From Rhea pennata (taxonomy: Eukaryota; Chordata; Aves; Rheiformes; Rheidae), in NCBI RefSeq assembly GCF_028389875.1, contig NC_084665.1, positions 123,708,602-123,772,601 of the forward strand: DNA of 64,000 bases, in the 5' to 3' direction. The translations under genes and the position numbers were made by a program. A model generated the notes under the pieces. That model was given only the letters and a program-made list of their open reading frames with translations, ran no database searches and was not told where the DNA came from. Shown here one piece after another: positions 36,201 to 49,892 of the stretch. Every line of letters starts with the position of its first letter. Within the stretch, counting starts at the first letter, position 1.

Positions 36201-37077
36201 AATTAAGTTTTAAATTGCTTGAGTAAATCAACCCAAGAGTTTTGCTGACAGACCTGCATCTACATTAAGTTCTCCAATAGTTCTAGCAACTGAATTGGTC
36301 AGGTGCAAGAGCTCTTCACATCCTGGACAGACACATATACATCAGCACAAGTTTCTAGTATAGAAATGGCCAACACTAGGCACAGGTTATTCTGAAATTC
36401 TTCTGAAAAAACTGAGCCAGTCTGCTACAGCTCTGCATTTATAAAAATAACAAAATCAGTTTATTTTGTAGGCTTTACAGTTTTGTTGCAAACTTCTGGC
36501 ATAGCTGCAGATAAAACCTCTTATTTCAGTCTTGTAATCTGTGACACAAGGCATTTTGTGTTTTCTCTCAGCACAATCAAATCTGTCTCTGAGAGTGCAA
36601 TCATAAACGTTACATACAGTCCACTCAAGCAACCTTTGGAGATTTCTGGGTAATCCAGTTCCTTTATTGCAACAGCCATCAGCACTGGTGCTAGAAGGAA
36701 ACTGCCACAGGAGAAAATTATATTATTATTCTGCTAGAATGACCATTGCATGCTGGCTGTTTTCCTCACCACCAGTGCAAAATAACTGCCGAATAAAAAC
36801 ATTCATTCTAAAATGCAATAATATGTACTACTACACATACGGAGGCAAATGCAGAACAACATGGCAGTTAGAATTTCACCAGATTCCTACTGAATTTATC
36901 TGGATTGACTGTTTCGGACATTTAGCAGCAAAATACTTTGAAAAACAATGACATTTTCAGCTTCAAATGCTACAGAAAAATCCACTTCCCTCCTAGCTTT
37001 CCTTGGAACACATCTCTTGCTCTATATTAGCCTCTTTTTACTACAATTGAGACACAAATATCCATAAGCAATTACTA

Positions 37078-37335
<258 letters not shown>

Positions 37336-37351
37336 TTAATAATTTACCATA

Positions 37352-37376
37352 CCAAAAAAAAAAAGAAAAAAAAAAT
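37352..37376. repeat. A-rich run next to the 174-bp exon
   Basis: Nearly pure A with two single G, about 60 bases upstream of the exon on the gene strand, where it reads as T-rich and could support the acceptor. Confidence 0.7.
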
Positions 37377-37758
37377 ACAAAATGGTCTCTAAGGACTATT
37401 ATTAGATTAATGGACTTTATAGGTATCTCAGCTGTCCCCTGAGAGTGACACTGGTGTGGGGATTTGTGTTTTGGACATGGTTGTGCCGGTGAAAGCCATA
37501 TCAAGTACAACTGTGCCTGCAGAAATGTGCAATATGTTGTAATTTGAATCAAAATAAGCACTTACGAGGGCACCCATACAAGGTCTTTTTTTCTTTTCTT
37601 TTTTCTTTCTGCTTTAACTACACTGGATAGTTAAAGGGGCAAAATTTTCTTCCAAAAGTAAGCCTCAGCTGTGTTACCAAGTGGGACAATAATTCCATGC
37701 CTGGCATGCCTGATGCCTGGTTATATGTTGTGGAGATTCTTCCTAAGAAAATGCATGT

Positions 37759-37793
37759 TCTCTCTCTCTCCCCCCCCCCCCCCCCTTTTTTTT
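37759..37793. repeat. (TC)n - poly-C - poly-T tract
   Basis: A short TC microsatellite runs into sixteen C and then eight T. Confidence 0.85.
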
Positions 37794-38283
37794 GCATTTC
37801 ACTTTGTCACAGCTAGCTCTTAGCTTTCACTCTCTATCTTTGTAACTTGGGAGCTTTCCCACAAAGTAAATAGTCACCCTCATTTAAGTTTAAGAAGAAG
37901 TGTGGTAAAGGATAATCATCAAAACTGCTGGCCAAGACTGGGTCCTAGCACTCCCCTTCCCCTCCTTGGTCACCTTCCTTAACACCCCCCATCTCCTACG
38001 CCCTTGCCATACAGCCACATCTGGAACAAGTCTTTTATGGGTGCTCAGCTGTTGAAATGTAATGGGGAAAAAAAAGACAAAAGCACCAGGATGCCCCATC
38101 CAGCATGTTGGTAGTGCTCATGCTTATCATTCAGGTGTTTCAAAATAAAGATTTTTCCATCTCTAATTTTTGTATTTTTCCTCCTGGGTTTAATTTCTTT
38201 TCAAAGTGCTCATAGGATGCTTGTCACCCAAAGGCACCTTTGAATGTGAGGCAGAGAAGGCATTATTTCCAGCATTCAACATA

Positions 38284-38330
38284 TGGAGAAACAGGCACGG
38301 AGAGAGATTAAGGTCAGAACTGATTTTACC
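38284..38330 (-). repeat. MIR-like ancient SINE fragment, part 1
   Basis: GGAGAAACAGGCACGGAGAG followed by AGATTAAGGTCA matches the reverse complement of the MIR core (CTCTCTGTGCCTCAGTTTCC). Orientation minus. It may belong with the fragment at 38600-38650, split by about 270 bases of other sequence. Confidence 0.5.
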
Positions 38331-38599
38331 TAACTTTAGCCATTCATAAATCAGGCTTCTAGTCTAAACTCCTCTAATGTAGACTTCCTCTACAGTTAAT
38401 GGAAAGACATAGCTGCTTCCAGAGGGCAATTCATCTCATTTGTCTCTGACACCGGTCTTAAAATGGGATGACTCACCTTCTGAATTAGCTTTCTCTTCCT
38501 TCTCTGCTCAGAGAGGGAGCCCACATGACTAGTTTAATTAGATACCCTCACCATTAGTTACCATTAAATGGAATGAACCTTACCCTAAGCTACCAGCTC

Positions 38600-38650
38600 C
38601 AGTCACACGAAAGCCTGCGGCAGAGCTGAAATAGGAGCCCAGGCTCACAG
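38600..38650 (-). repeat. MIR/L2-like ancient SINE fragment, part 2
   Basis: GTCACACGAAAGCCTGCGGC followed by AGAGCTGAAATAGGAGCCCA resembles the reverse complement of the tRNA-related half of old amniote SINEs (GTCACACAGGAAG..GGCAGAGC..GAACCCAGG). Confidence 0.55.
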
Positions 38651-41600
38651 ACGGCAACCCAGAAATACAGGCTGCCTCCACTCCCGTAAACAGCGCCAGG
38701 GCACAGGCACAAGCATCGCAATGTGGTGGGTTATTTTTACGCTTTTAACGTGTAAGGAGGGTCCCTGGTCCCTGAGACCAGCTTGAACCATTCCAGATGA
38801 TCCTTGGTGGTGTGAGATAAATCACATTTTTAGTTAGCAGGCAATGCAGCCATCTGCTCGGGGGCTATGGGAGTTAAGTTTCCTAGACATGGTCAGATTG
38901 TCCCATTGGTCTTAGGGTACAAATTCCGGCACTATTTAATTCATTCCAACAGCATAAACGTGGCCACTGAGTCTTGAGATCTAACTATCAGACCACAACT
39001 CTTTAACAAATGCATTTTAATGGTATCTAGCACCACAGTTTCTAACTGAGACCAAGGTGCCCAAATGTGACAGTAGGCAAAGCAATTTCAGTACTAGACA
39101 CCTAATTCACAACTAGATTTAGAGAAACCATGGTTCTGGGCAGAAACTGAAGGATTCATGTTGGGAGATGGGACAAAACTGCATAGAATTTAATATTGGA
39201 GAAATTTCTCTAGCAATTTAAAGGAATTAACTAGTCGACCCATTATTCTGTATTTTGAAGTACGATTTTTCTCCCCCAGGATGACTCAATATAAAAACAC
39301 AGGGTAGGCGGGAGCTTTCTCATTAAAGAAAAGGTGGTGCCATATATTAGAGCTCCACAAAAATACCAGCTGTGACACTCCTCAGGAGGTGTCGATCAGT
39401 TTAATTGGGAAGGATTTTTCGTGGGCCTGTAACAACTCTGTAATGGCAGCGTAATTAACAGGATACCATCTAGCAGGATAACATCTACTCTTCAGCATTA
39501 TCTTTTCAATCTATGTAAATTACAGCATGTACAAGTTGGGTGCTGTTAAACCTAAAGAAATGGCTTTTGCACAGACACATAAACGCACACGTGCAGGTTT
39601 CTCCTGGGATTTCTCCTTCCTCATCCTCTTTTTTTTTTTAATCCTGTAATTTTTCGGTGTTTGCTTTTCCCTTTGTCAGCTGCATTTTCCGCTCTGTTTT
39701 CACAAAGAATTCACTCTCCTTCCCTTTTCTCTTTCACTCACAGCCATTCCTAATAGCAATATATCATCTCCTTTCAGCAAGGTCAAGAGGGCTCAAAATA
39801 AGGCAAACCTCACACAACCAGGCCTGACTTTATCTGGAAACGAGTCTACTCCCAAAGTGATTTTTACATTAAATTTTCATAGAAAAATCCTATGTTTGCA
39901 CAAAGTCCTTTCTTGCTAGAGGACCACAAACTCCTGCACTAACAAACCAGCACACGAGCTCCTTTAACCATCTCTCCTGCTAACTCGATGAACGCTCTTT
40001 ATATAGGTCACCGCTCCTGCACCAACCTGTGCTGATAACCCCCAGCTCTGTTTTCATCGTGCTTTGTTTGTCCATGCATAGCTTTTCCCGAACGGAGATT
40101 ATATTTAACTGCGTGTATTACTCATACTCAGCCAGGTCTATCCCAGAAAGACAATCAGCAGCTGGTGAGGACAGCAGCGCTTCATGCAAGCAGGGAAGTA
40201 AAAGAAGAAAAGTTCCCACATCTGAACTATCACAGTCTAGAGATGTGTGGGTTTGCTCTTATCTTCCTCCTTATCTTCCTCCTCCCTCCGAAAAAAAGAA
40301 ATCAGAAGAGAGATCTAGCCCCACCTGGAAGACCCCTGGCATCAACGGAGCTACAGGTCCCCCCAAACCAGCAAGAGGCCGAAGGCAGACTTGCCTTCCC
40401 CTCTCGACCACTTAAAAATTTGGGGCTGTAACACACGGTCCTGTAACGGCAAAGCGATCTGCAGACAGGCGTCACATTCCCCCAGCGAAAATTGCCCATG
40501 TTGAACGTAAGTAAGAAACGCGACAAAAACTTCCTGTTCAGGAGGAAGTGTAAGCACCTTAAATAACTCTCTTGCTCTGATGCCTGTGCAAAAACCCTGT
40601 TAGCAGCCAGGAGGTATATGCTGAAACACTCTAAAAAGGTTTTCTGAGCAGTGCATAAGCAGAAGCAATGAAATATGTGAAACATGTTTAAAATTCATTC
40701 TGCAAGCTGCTTTTCATCTCAGCACTGATGTATGTGTCCGCTGACAGAGAAATTCCTGATCTCAGGGGAGTATGCTAAGAAAAGCTGTATTCCTTGGTCT
40801 CACTCATGAGGCATAATTTTATTTCAGGAAAAAAGATTTAGGGAGCAAGTGTGGATAGCTCAGTGAGAATCTGTGATCTGCTGCAGCAGCGATTACATTG
40901 AAAAGCAATATGAGGCTACGCGAAGAACAGGATAAAGTAAAGTTGAAGTTATCCCAATATTAGTACTTAGGGTAGCAGGACAGTCCTATTAGCAGTGCTG
41001 CACTTATTGCCAGTTACTCTGTTACAAAGAAGATTTTGTGGAATGGGAGATGGGAAAAAATACTTATGGTTGCAGGCAGTCTTTGCTATAGAAATAAAAC
41101 GTTTTTTGAAATAAAATCAAAAAGACTGAGATTGTTACAAAACGTATGGAGTAATGATGGGACCCAGAGGCCACGGAAATATATCAGGTCACAGGCAAGG
41201 ACATGGGAAAGATATGGAAACAGTAAAGAATTGATAGGCAAAAGCTATACAAATGGTTCTGATTTGTCTGTTGTCACAGTATAACGCATGATGTTAGAAA
41301 CTAGAATTGCACCAAAATGACAACAAGTAAATAGTCTGGTCTCTCACCACTACTCAGCTGTTTTGAACCAAATGCCAAACTGCATATTACAGTTCCTGGT
41401 AACAAAGAGCATTGCTGTTAATCCACTGCAGCACCGATTTTGGCCATTTTGCGTGAACTGAACCACAAAATTGTACCGGCACAGTGGAAGAGAGGCAGTC
41501 CAAACCGCAGCCAGCCAGAGAAGGGACTGCGCCTGCTGCTTAACCACGCCAGGGCTTCGGAGGGGTTAAAATCGCGCATGTAACCTATCGTTAAATTATC

Positions 41601-42575
41601 ACATTCCAGCCGTGGCACGAGATGCAAGAAGGCTTCAACTCCAGATTAATCATTTCAGTTTAAACTAAATGAAGGAATGTCTTCCAGATCAAAGCAACGC
41701 GATCTCGCGTCTGCTGGATGCGGTAACTGGAAAGGGCGGCGAGCTCGTCTCTCGTCGCTGCCTTTCTACCGCGCCACGGGAGAAGTCAACACGTAAATCG
41801 GGCCGCTGAAGAGGCTGACTTGCAGAATGTAAATACAGTATTGAGGCTTTGAGACTTTTTACCTCCTCGGGGAGGAGGGGTGCGCGTTTTCGTCTTCCAG
41901 CTTGTGGGTGTGGAACTGAAAACTCATCAGATCGTGCTACACGTGGCTTCGCCAGATGCTGACATTCAGGGACTCCCTTTCTTTGTACCGGGTGCACCAC
42001 CCACCATTCTTTTCTGGTACCCAGGAGATCTGGTTACCAGATTGTCAGCAGATGTTTTTATCACTCTCAAGTGGGTTATAGCTATTTTCAGTCATCGCCC
42101 ATTTCTATCTTTCTCACTTTTGCCTCAACAGCAAAAAACACCGTGGGAGTCAGGTGTCTTTGTAAGAAAGTCAAGGGAATGCCCAAATGTCATGAAAGCA
42201 AGAACTCGGCTCTCACCTGCTGGGGACACATCTGCTGGGATATCGCAACCAGAATGGATTTCTCTGACTTCTACTCGGGTCAAAGAGCCCAAGTTTTGAT
42301 TATTCCCACTGTTCACCGCAGGTTAAGCACTTGAAAAGGGAAATAGGATATATTTTTCCTACTAACCTTATAGATTGTCTTTGAGACAAACACCCAGATT
42401 ATACAGCTTTTAATACTAACACACTAGGGATACACTGTATGCACGCAGGAGACTGCTTCACACCACAAAAAGGATAGATTATATGTCCTCTGAATTTCAT
42501 CATAAATTATGCTTTTCTTTGGTTACCTTCCTGCATTTCATCCCAATCAATACTATAGATCGGATATAACCGATA

Positions 42576-42664
42576 TGGGCTTGATTCTGATTTCAACTAC
42601 AGGCTTGTGAAGCTGAAGTCAAAGGGATTTATGCCATTTATGCCAGTGCAAAGGAGTTCAGCAC
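42576..42664. repeat. Ancient palindromic (MITE-like) amniote repeat
   Basis: GGGCTTGATTCTGATTTCA and, further on, GCTGAAGTCAAAGGGATTTA and ATGCCAGTGCAAAGGAGTT resemble the widespread sauropsid repeat built around CTGATTTCA..GAAGTCAATGGAGTT. It is diverged, and its class is not certain. Confidence 0.45.
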
Positions 42665-45600
42665 TGAACCTAAGGCTTTTAGGCCCCCCTCCTTTTTTTT
42701 CTCATTCAGCATGAAGCAAAGATGTTCATTGTACTGTTACAAGTTTCAGATAATACATCATTTCAGCAAGATGGAGCTCCAAAGCGGTGTCTATCTATGC
42801 TCTGGAGGTAAAAATAAGACAGCAATAAATCAGCAGTAGCCCAGAAGAAGCACATCAGCTCTTTGCAGGGAAAAAAATCTCTGAAACAAGTCAAGAGTCC
42901 CTCTTGCGACAAACTGTCATCCCCAGCCTGCCTTCCCTAGGCAGTTCCCCCCGGCCCGATCCTACAGAATGCACAAAATTCAAAGTTCATGGGAAAAAAA
43001 AATGCAAAAGAGAGCCAAATAATTTTTACCCAAGAAAGTGGAAAAGTTGGAACCCTTCCAGTCTCTTGGGTAAAGACACAATTATGAGAAGAAAAATATA
43101 ATCTACCCAAGAGACATAATTACATAATTAGGCCATAGGCTCTGCATAGGAAAAGTTCTTAGAATTCATAAAACAAGGAGCTACATAGGTGCAGTAACTG
43201 CATTTAATTCACCCAATGGAGAAAAAAAGATGTTTGCTTTTTAAATAGCTAAGGGCACCAGTTCGCATGAGACTGAAGAGCTATTCTCCTAACTGTACGC
43301 TCAGAGTCTCTCAGACAGGGGCAGAAATCAAGAGCTTGTCTCTTTTTGTTTTCAAAAAGGACACATTTTTAACCCAAAGTAAGTAAGGCCCGTACTTGAG
43401 ACTACTGTAGCGAAATGCAAATATATATAAAAAAAAGAAAAACATGTGCTGTGGAACGGCTTAGTTCCCATATCATGGATCGAAGGCAGCCCATTGCTGA
43501 AATCCCACTGAACTTCTCCTTCCTGACCCTTGCTCTCTCAAAGGCGTGAGGTCTGCAGGCTATTGGTGAAGGTCCAAAAGGGCTAGATCCAGCTGTCATG
43601 GACATCACCAATACTACTGTCTTCCAGTAGCTGTGGCTTGAACCCAGGGTGAGCGGAGGCAGGGGTGGGATTGAACTTCAGTGTTTCCCCTGTAAAGATC
43701 AAGCCCTCAGAGCATCTCCTGTGTTGATGGTAATCTCCCTACTGACTTACTGGGAGCACTCATGGGAATGAGTCTAATGCAAGCACTGCAAAGCTTCTGA
43801 GAACACGAAGTGCTATCAACACTTTTTTGAAATTCAGTTGGGGTCTGTGTAAAGCCAACAAGCACATGTCCAGCTGAAAGAAAGATGCTGAGGTCAGGGG
43901 TTTTCAGCACATCACAACAGCTGCAAAGTAGCCTCTTGCTCCCAAGATTTTACTGTCTAGAGAGGTAAAAACCATCTGCTTCACCTCAACGGCTACACCA
44001 GAAGTGCTCTGTGAGCTTCTGCTCCTGCAAAAGCTCAGGGAATGATGAAGAGCATGCGGTAGGGACTAAGCTGGCCTGTAAGCTTGCAGAAAATTGTGTT
44101 AGTAGAGCAAAACTGGATGACTTGATGGATTAAATTGAAAAGAAACTTTGAAAAAAAGGACAAGAAGAGCAGGAAGGGGCTCAAACAGGATTGCTAGTTC
44201 TCCAGTGCATCTCGACTCATCTCAGCACTGCCGTGTGGCAGGTCCACTTCTGCCCTCTGCTCTGTCCCCCACAGCACTCAGATCCAAAAATCAGTCTCTG
44301 GCTCCCCGCCTGCACTGCTCCCCTGCCATCCCGACCCACACGGCGCCGCAGGTGTCTTCTGCCCCTTTTCCACCCCCATCACATGCAGGTCAGACAAGCT
44401 GGGGCCTCTGCTCTCTAGCTCACCTACTAAATAAGCAAGGTCTCACCTCCCATGGAAGAGGCTCCTATGTTTTCTTTTCCTATCTTTTTAAAGAGCTGTT
44501 GAATTCTGCCTCAGCTCTGGCTGCTGTGAAAAGCTACACAACGTCCTTTACAAACATCAGCATCCACCTGGCCAGGTTGGATGGAGAGCAGGCAGGAATC
44601 CCTTGCACCAAAACGCTCCCTTTCACCCTCACCCAGCACCCACCAACACTAAGAACGTGTGTGCCAGGAAACCAACTCTGCATTGCCAGCATCACCGCTC
44701 AGAGACCTTCAAGACAACTCGTATAAACAGAGACTGTCACGCAAATCTCCGTCCCTGCTTGAATTCCCTGTGCATGCTGGTATCTGTTATGCTCTCCCCC
44801 TACTCCTCCTCCCTTTTCCTTTTTTAGCATACGGGGGAAAGCGGGAGAGCGAGGGCGGCACTGCAAAAGTGCAAGAGCTCCTCATTCTGACTTTATCATC
44901 CCCATCCTAATCCAGCAATAACTTTGAGGAACAGGAAGGCATTTTTTCCCCCCTCAAAGGTAACTACCCTATAAAGAACCCACCAACTTCTTTTGCTTGC
45001 TGCAGTGAACAGCAGTAAAGATCACAGCAAATGAAGGGGGCGAGGGGGGTGGAGAGAAAAAAAAAATCTCCTGCTTGAACTGGCCTCCCTCCAGCTGGCA
45101 GGAGGGGTTGGTTTTCTTAACGCTTGCGAAACCCGATTACTTTAAAAGAACGAAAACGGGGTTGGGGGGGAGATGTAAACACAATCATTAAAACAGATTT
45201 AAGGTGCTTAGTTTTAATCTAGTCTAAGACCTCTCCAATGGTATGCTGCTACACAACCCTCTGCTCTCTAGACATCAAGAAGGTGCCTTTTCATTTTTGG
45301 TTTTGTTTCTCACCCCCAAAACCAAGAGAATATTACAGACTGATCGCTGCGGTTACAGTGGGAATTCAGGCATGGAAGAAACAACAGTTAAGCAATAATA
45401 GATGGATATGCGTGTGTTTGCACTGTATCTTTCAACAGATTGTTTTGCTGCATTAGGAGACTACTGTGTTTATATCCATGCAGCAGGTTTTAAGCAGATT
45501 GTTTAAACTTGATTAAAGCAGGGATATTTCAAAAATAACCTTACTAATAAAATTCAGATGGCTACAGCAACCTGAAAACGTGGTTAAAAATAATAAAAAA

Positions 45601-46073
45601 AAAATGCCATTTCAATCTACACTCGCAGAGGTAACACGATATAAACTCCAAAAGAAAACAGTCTTTACAAGTTTGACTTGAAGGATTATCTTGTGTATCA
45701 GCACCCTCTGTGGCAAAGTAGCATTTATCCACGCATCCGCCCATGTTAATGCTATTGCACAATTTACTACAGCCTTGATAGACAGATAATTGCTTTATCC
45801 ACCCAAGTGTAATAAACGGAGTCTACTATGTTAATCCTTGTATTCTTATTGTCTGTAAATGCCAAGTTCGGGAGAGCCGCGCATCGAAAACCCTACCCTC
45901 TCAGGCCAAAACTACTGGAGTTTGCTCACACTCAGACCTGCTAAAGTGTGCTTATTACATTCCACTCTCGCGCTTGCAGCGCCAAGTATTTTGAGTAGTA
46001 TCAAGTTATTGTTATATAAAGGGCACCTCAATTCAGGCTAAGTGGAGGCAGAAGCCAAGATGCAGCAGCCACT

Positions 46074-46095
46074 AAAAAAAAAAAAAAAAAAAAAA
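46074..46095. repeat. Poly-A run
   Basis: Twenty-two A. Confidence 0.85.
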
Positions 46096-46977
46096 TTCAA
46101 ACATCTTTTCCCACTCACTGAGTAAAACAGACAAACTATTATTTGTTCTTGGGCATAACACAGAAAGAATTAACCTGAGCTTCTAAAACTGGCCATGTGT
46201 TCGTTTTGTGGAGTCTGTCAGACAGTTGAGAAATGTCATTTAGCTGTTGGCCCATCAGCGTTTTCCACAAAAGTCTATAAAGATTTTTTATTTTAAATGT
46301 CAAAAACAGGCGTATCCTTTAAAAGGTTTACAGATTCCTGGCGGCTCCATGAGCTTAGGTTTGTGGCATCTAATTTGTAATGACAGTTTGATGGATGTCT
46401 CCCTTTCTTCCTTATGAAAGGTATATAGAATTGGTGGTTTCCCCGGTAAAAATTATGCTTAACACCATTCTTCTTTGCTCTTATTTACACAGTCTAAACC
46501 GTTTTAAAAGGCCAAAGTACGACGAAAGTCTTGTGCTGCTGGCAATGTGTGGGCTCACTGGGGTAGCTTCCATCTTGCAGAATGTGTTCAACTTTCTGGG
46601 TAACTGGAGCGCTTGCCCAAGGCCTACACAGCAGCCAGGTTTCGAAGATGGCTAGCCTTACGTGGCACATAAACTGGGCACCCAGGCTTAACAACGAAAT
46701 GTTCTCCTGAACATCCTACCAGCCACCCTGGAGGTCAGACACAATTGCTCTGACCCCTTTCCTATGCTCCACCTCTACTGCGCTAACCCCAGCAGTGGCC
46801 TTCTTGCCTCAGGTAGAACCTGGGACAGATGAGTTTTCAAGGCTTTGAGGGGAAAAAGATGTCATTTAAAGGTTAAAGCACAGCAATAAGGGCTGCATGG
46901 AGGGGATTTCAGCGTTACAAGGTTCCCACTGACTTGCTATTGAGATCTGATTGGGAGGCATTTTATGCATCATCCCA

Positions 46978-47920
46978 CCAGAGTTTGTCTTTGGTCCATT
47001 AATATTAATTATTTTCTTGAATAACTTAGGCAATGCAATACAAAGCAAAATTATAAAATTCCAGGATGGCCTGCAGTGGGGAGGAGTTCTCCACACTTTG
47101 CAGAAGGGGGCCAGTTTTCAAAATGATCCTAGCAAATCAGAGAAATGATAATCAGCAAAATGACATGCAGTAAGTCCATTCGCTGAAAGACATCAAATGC
47201 TCAGATGCACCATAATAAATAACTGATTAGCCAGCTGCACTGCTGGGAAAGATCCAGGGATAAGAGTGAATTGTAGGTTGCATGTAAGTCAACAACAGGA
47301 TTCCTTTTTTTTTTTTTTAAAAAAAAAAAAGCAAACGCAGTTCTAGGAAAGATTAATGGCTGTGATGCACTTAAGACATAGAAGGTAACTATTACCCTCC
47401 GCTCAGACCTGGTGAGATGTCAGCTGGACTACTTTACCCAGTTACCCAATTCGGGACAGCACCCTTCAAGAAAGGTTGAGACAAATTAGAGAGAACCCGG
47501 AGAAGAACAACACGAATGGTGAGAGATTTAGAAAGCGTGACCTACATGGAAAAGTCGAAGGAAACATATTTGTTTAGTCTAGAAAGGAGAAGAGTAAGAG
47601 AGGACACGATAAGAGTAAAATGTTCTCTAAAGAGACTGATAATCAATTGATCTCTGTGTCAGCAGAGAACAGAACAGGAAAACGCTGGCTCCACTTGGGT
47701 TGAAAGAGATTTATGCAAGATAACAGCAAACTCCTTTTTAAGTATAAACAAAAAAGCACAAAAAACAGACTTGGTAAATGAGTGGAAGGCGCAGCACTGG
47801 AGGTTTTTAAGAATTTGGACAAATGTCAGTGATGACCTAAGTATATATAATACTTCCTCTGAGGAAAAATGGACTTGGTCGCCTGAGGTTTCTTTCAGCT
47901 CTCCTGCTCTAGGACTTAGT
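46978..47920 (+). mobile_element. Ancient CR1/L3-like non-LTR retrotransposon, 3' part
   Basis: Unlike the short avian CR1 tails, this is a long, old copy in plus orientation. Its left end retains a decayed reverse-transcriptase segment (FVFGPLILIIFLNNLGNAI, compare SVLGPVLFNIFINDLDAGI of CR1 ORF2), then IKFQDGLQWGG where the family has IKFADDTKLGG: the position of the catalytic ADD motif is lost. Downstream come recognisable CR1 blocks: CTTCAAGAAAGGTTGAGACA, ATTAGAGAGAACCCGGAGAA, GACCTACATGGAAAAGTCGA, TTTGTTTAGTCTAGAAAGGA and CACTGGAGGTTTTTAAGAA. It ends near a TTTCAGCTCTCCTGCTCTAG-like terminus. Many indels and stops; dead. Confidence 0.75.
47307..47331. repeat. Poly-T/poly-A inverted tract
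   Basis: A T run followed directly by an A run, inside the ancient CR1 copy where the family consensus has an A-rich stretch. It can form a perfect hairpin. Confidence 0.8.
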
Positions 47921-48120
47921 GATTGCCTGTGCTTGGTTCAGTCACGTATGCAATATTTTTAGTATGAGTACGTCAAGCCAGGCAACTCCTGCTGACTGCG
48001 GGCCTGATGTTGCAAAAGCGTTGGGTGCCTCTAGCTCCCGTGAAAGGCCACAAGCTACATTCAGGCTGCGTCTGCTTAGGTCTTCTATACCACAAGGAAC
48101 CATAGCCTAGAAACACAGGC

Positions 48121-48165
48121 ATTAACCCCTCTGTGCTACGGTTTCCACCACCTCTAACTCTGGGA
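48121..48165 (+). repeat. Possible MIR core fragment
   Basis: ATTAACCCCTCTGTGCTACG followed by GTTTCC resembles the MIR core TAACCTCTCTGTGCCTCAGT. Very short. Confidence 0.3.
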
Positions 48166-49892
48166 CAACTCTTTGCCTCGCAGTGGGTACTGCAAGATTT
48201 GTTTTGCTGTTAATTTAGCCAGCAGGATGTTGAGTTTGCACTTGGTTCTTGGGGGAGACATAAGGAAGTAAAACTAGTGTACGGCTGCAGTGAGTCAAGA
48301 GCATTCCCACAGCCTCAGATAAAGATTCAAAAGATCAGTCATATGTTCCCAGTCCGTAACTGGTCACAAAACCCAGTGTAGTGTTTTGAGTAAATGGGAT
48401 GCAAGCTGTGGTTCATGCCCAGCGTGCACTTATGAGCACCATTGAGATGTTTGACCTGCTCGGAGGTGAGATCAACACCCAGGGGACACCATGAAGATCT
48501 CTCCAGCTGCCTCCTATTTCCCAAAGCTGTGCAGTCTGCCCCAAGGAGTGTTGTTTAGAGCCGATCATAGCTCCCAGGCTTTGCTTTGACCGCACTACTA
48601 AAACTACCCTGATTTCACTGCTGAACAGAAACGCGCTCAGGCATGGTGTTGTGAGTGCAATCTTTCAGGGAAAAAAAGGGAAAATCAAAAAAACCCAGCA
48701 GCTCTAAATGAAAATCACAAGCTGCTCGCGTGCACCGCTGGGCAGTTTGTAGCTCTCGGAGACATATGCAAGCGCACACATACAGCTTTACCTATATATA
48801 CGCCCAAAGCTTAGGGCTGAGAAAGCATTGGATCATCATTGGCAGGTGCTCCGGATAATCCCTAACACTTTTTATTAGTATTACTTTGGTGAGTCATTAC
48901 TCTTGGATGCCCGCTACAGTGCACCAGTAGAAAAGCTCTCTGCAACACGAGAGTGGCAAGGATATTTTATGCCTCTCTCTTCAAAAAGGCAGAAATAGCA
49001 CTAATGGACTTAAAATTCTGGAAATACTCATCAGCCCCTATGCTATTAATACCATCCCAATAGCTCGTTCTATTTAAAGCAAGTTTCTCTCTTTGGGTTT
49101 CGTTTTGCGGGCAGCAAATCCTCACTTAATTCACGGGATAAAGACGGACGAGCCGACAACTGGAAAAGCGGGATTGTGTCAGGCCCAAGGCACCACCCAG
49201 AGCAGCGAACAGAGGTTTCGTCCCTGCCTTCAGCGGGAGACGGGCCGGCTCTGGAGTCTTTACAGCTTGTACAAATTTGATTTTTATTATTCGCTTTGGT
49301 TTTAATGTTACACGGCTCATTATAGGAATAATATATCTGCTCCCGCGGTAATGGTTAGAGTTATATGTCTGCAAGGCCAAAACTTCATCCCTCTAATATG
49401 GAATTTTAGATACAAACTGGGTCATCTACCCCTTAAATCTACTTTTTTTTTTTTTTCACTGAGAAAATAAAGCACACTCAAGCAACAGGCATATCATTTA
49501 CATAGATACAAATGACAAATTTGCTTTTCTTTAAGCATAACCCACATTTAATTCCATCAAACAATAATGGAAATGGAATACAAAATCTTGCTCCCCTTTT
49601 GCTTAAGGAAAATGAAGCAAGTGACACTGGTGGTGATGAAGAAATTGGCTACATTTTAGTGAGTTGCGCCTTGCCTTTTTTGAGAAGTAAAGCCCATCTC
49701 TCTTAACTAATTCAAATAAAACAAAAAGACACTAACAGGAAAGAGGGATGGAAGACATACTGTGAGGAAGTCTAGGTTTAAAAAGAAGATTTGTTTTTGG
49801 TAGAAGTCTACAGAGAGCGCAGTGGTGTTAATGCTGCACCATATGGACAGAGCACCTATTCCTGATATTCACTTTTGCACCAGGGGTTGTGA

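Noticed and set aside
41880..42299. 139-codon plus-strand open frame
   Set aside because: No family resemblance, and located in an intron of ordinary composition; likely chance.
44148..44726. 192-codon plus-strand open frame
   Set aside because: Serine/proline-rich translation of C-rich intronic DNA; no domain.
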